NCBI GenBank assembly: GCA_023386155.1
Contig: JAEWKH010000066.1
Location: forward strand, 1 to 64,000
Length of the DNA stretch: 64,000 bases
Reading direction: 5' to 3'
DNA from: Pseudomonadota bacterium
Lineage (GTDB): Bacteria; Pseudomonadota; Alphaproteobacteria; Rhizobiales; Beijerinckiaceae
The notes under the pieces were generated by a model. The model worked only from the letters and a program-made list of their open reading frames with translations. It ran no database searches and was not told the origin of the DNA. The position numbers and the translations under genes were made by a program. Positions 63,784-64,000 of the stretch are shown piece after piece. The stretch's first letter is position 1. Every line of letters begins with the position of its first letter.

Positions 63784-64000
63784 TCAGGTATTCCTGAATG
63801 TCTGGCAGAGCTTTTCCGATCCGCGCGCCAGCAGGCCGACATCGGAGCCGACCGCGGTGAAGATGCAGCCCGCCTCGATATAGCGCCGCACCAGTGACTC
63901 GTTGGCCGAGATGATGCCCGGGGCCTTGCCGCAGCGCCTGATCCGGCGCATCGCCTCCTCGATGAGCGGCACGACATTCGGATTCTCGATCTCGCCATTG
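63784..64000 (-). CDS. HpcH/HpaI aldolase family protein (C-terminal part, cut by window end)
   Basis: Only the last 71 codons are inside the window; the gene continues past 64000. The visible part reads GEIENPNVVPLIEEAMRRI, KAPGIISANESLVRRYIEAG and CIFTAVGSDVGLLARGSEKL, which is the C-terminal third of class II HpcH/HpaI (2-keto-3-deoxy-sugar acid or 4-hydroxy-2-oxoheptanedioate) aldolases, including the SD-GLLARG end. The family cleaves 2-keto-4-hydroxy acids to pyruvate and an aldehyde. The exact substrate cannot be assigned from this fragment. Confidence 0.85.
   Translation of the reverse strand, partial: NGEIENPNVVPLIEEAMRRIRRCGKAPGIISANESLVRRYIEAGCIFTAVGSDVGLLARGSEKLCQTFRNT

Overview
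The window is high-GC DNA from an alphaproteobacterium of the order Hyphomicrobiales (Rhizobiales), most likely a Methylobacteriaceae member of the Microvirga/Methylobacterium type. The evidence is a speF-like leader before a type III ornithine decarboxylase, a homospermidine synthase, a near-canonical CpdR next to tRNA-Val, a cysteine-free L36, HWE/HisKA_2-type signalling, TAXI-TRAP transport with a DUF1850 partner, and two families of palindromic intergenic repeats of the Rhizobiales kind. The placement is inferred from gene content. Almost everything is chromosomal housekeeping DNA. I see no rRNA, CRISPR array, IS element or prophage; one tRNA is present.

Layout. 1-14 kb: a Tat-exported OpgG/D-family glucan protein, then a polyamine module (speF-like leader, ornithine decarboxylase, GNAT, MFS exporter, homospermidine synthase), then two codirectional zinc-type operons: CobW GTPase - WD40 - small unknown - DUF2937, and a His-rich microprotein (53 aa) - AztA - AztB - AztC preceded by a perfect AT-cored dyad. 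14-24 kb: a second OpgG/D paralogue, a TAXI-TRAP system (receptor, attenuating hairpin, fused permease, DUF1850), a gamma-glutamyltransferase-family enzyme, a YitT protein and a NicO/DUF1007 nickel-cobalt pair. 24-30 kb: a fused indolepyruvate ferredoxin oxidoreductase with an operator-like dyad upstream, facing an aromatic aminotransferase (together amino acid to aryl-acyl-CoA), and uracil-DNA glycosylase. 30-37 kb: secreted 5'-nucleotidase, sensor kinase, ferrochelatase, SPFH/NfeD pair, RTX protein. 37-43 kb: KdsD and GalU (envelope sugars), a lytic transglycosylase whose 5' end contains a palindromic repeat, a DUF459 protein, and an AT-richer orphan gene. 43-50 kb: gltD and gltB. 50-57 kb: threonine aldolase, Hsp20, hydrolase, HisN, MFS, N-formylglutamate amidohydrolase-like protein, CpdR. 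57-64 kb: tRNA-Val, rpmJ, TPR protein, hydrolase, DUF1036-pyruvate kinase operon, EamA transporter, a second FGase-family protein, DUF1244, and the end of an HpcH/HpaI aldolase.

The best candidates for something new are: the His-rich microprotein at the head of the zinc operon; the mutually exclusive pairings in the ornithine decarboxylase leader; the composite palindromic element read through as the N-terminus of a transglycosylase, with a second near-identical copy at 63.6 kb; the TPR gene whose start codon lies inside the rpmJ terminator; and the AT-richer orphan at 42.9-43.4 kb.
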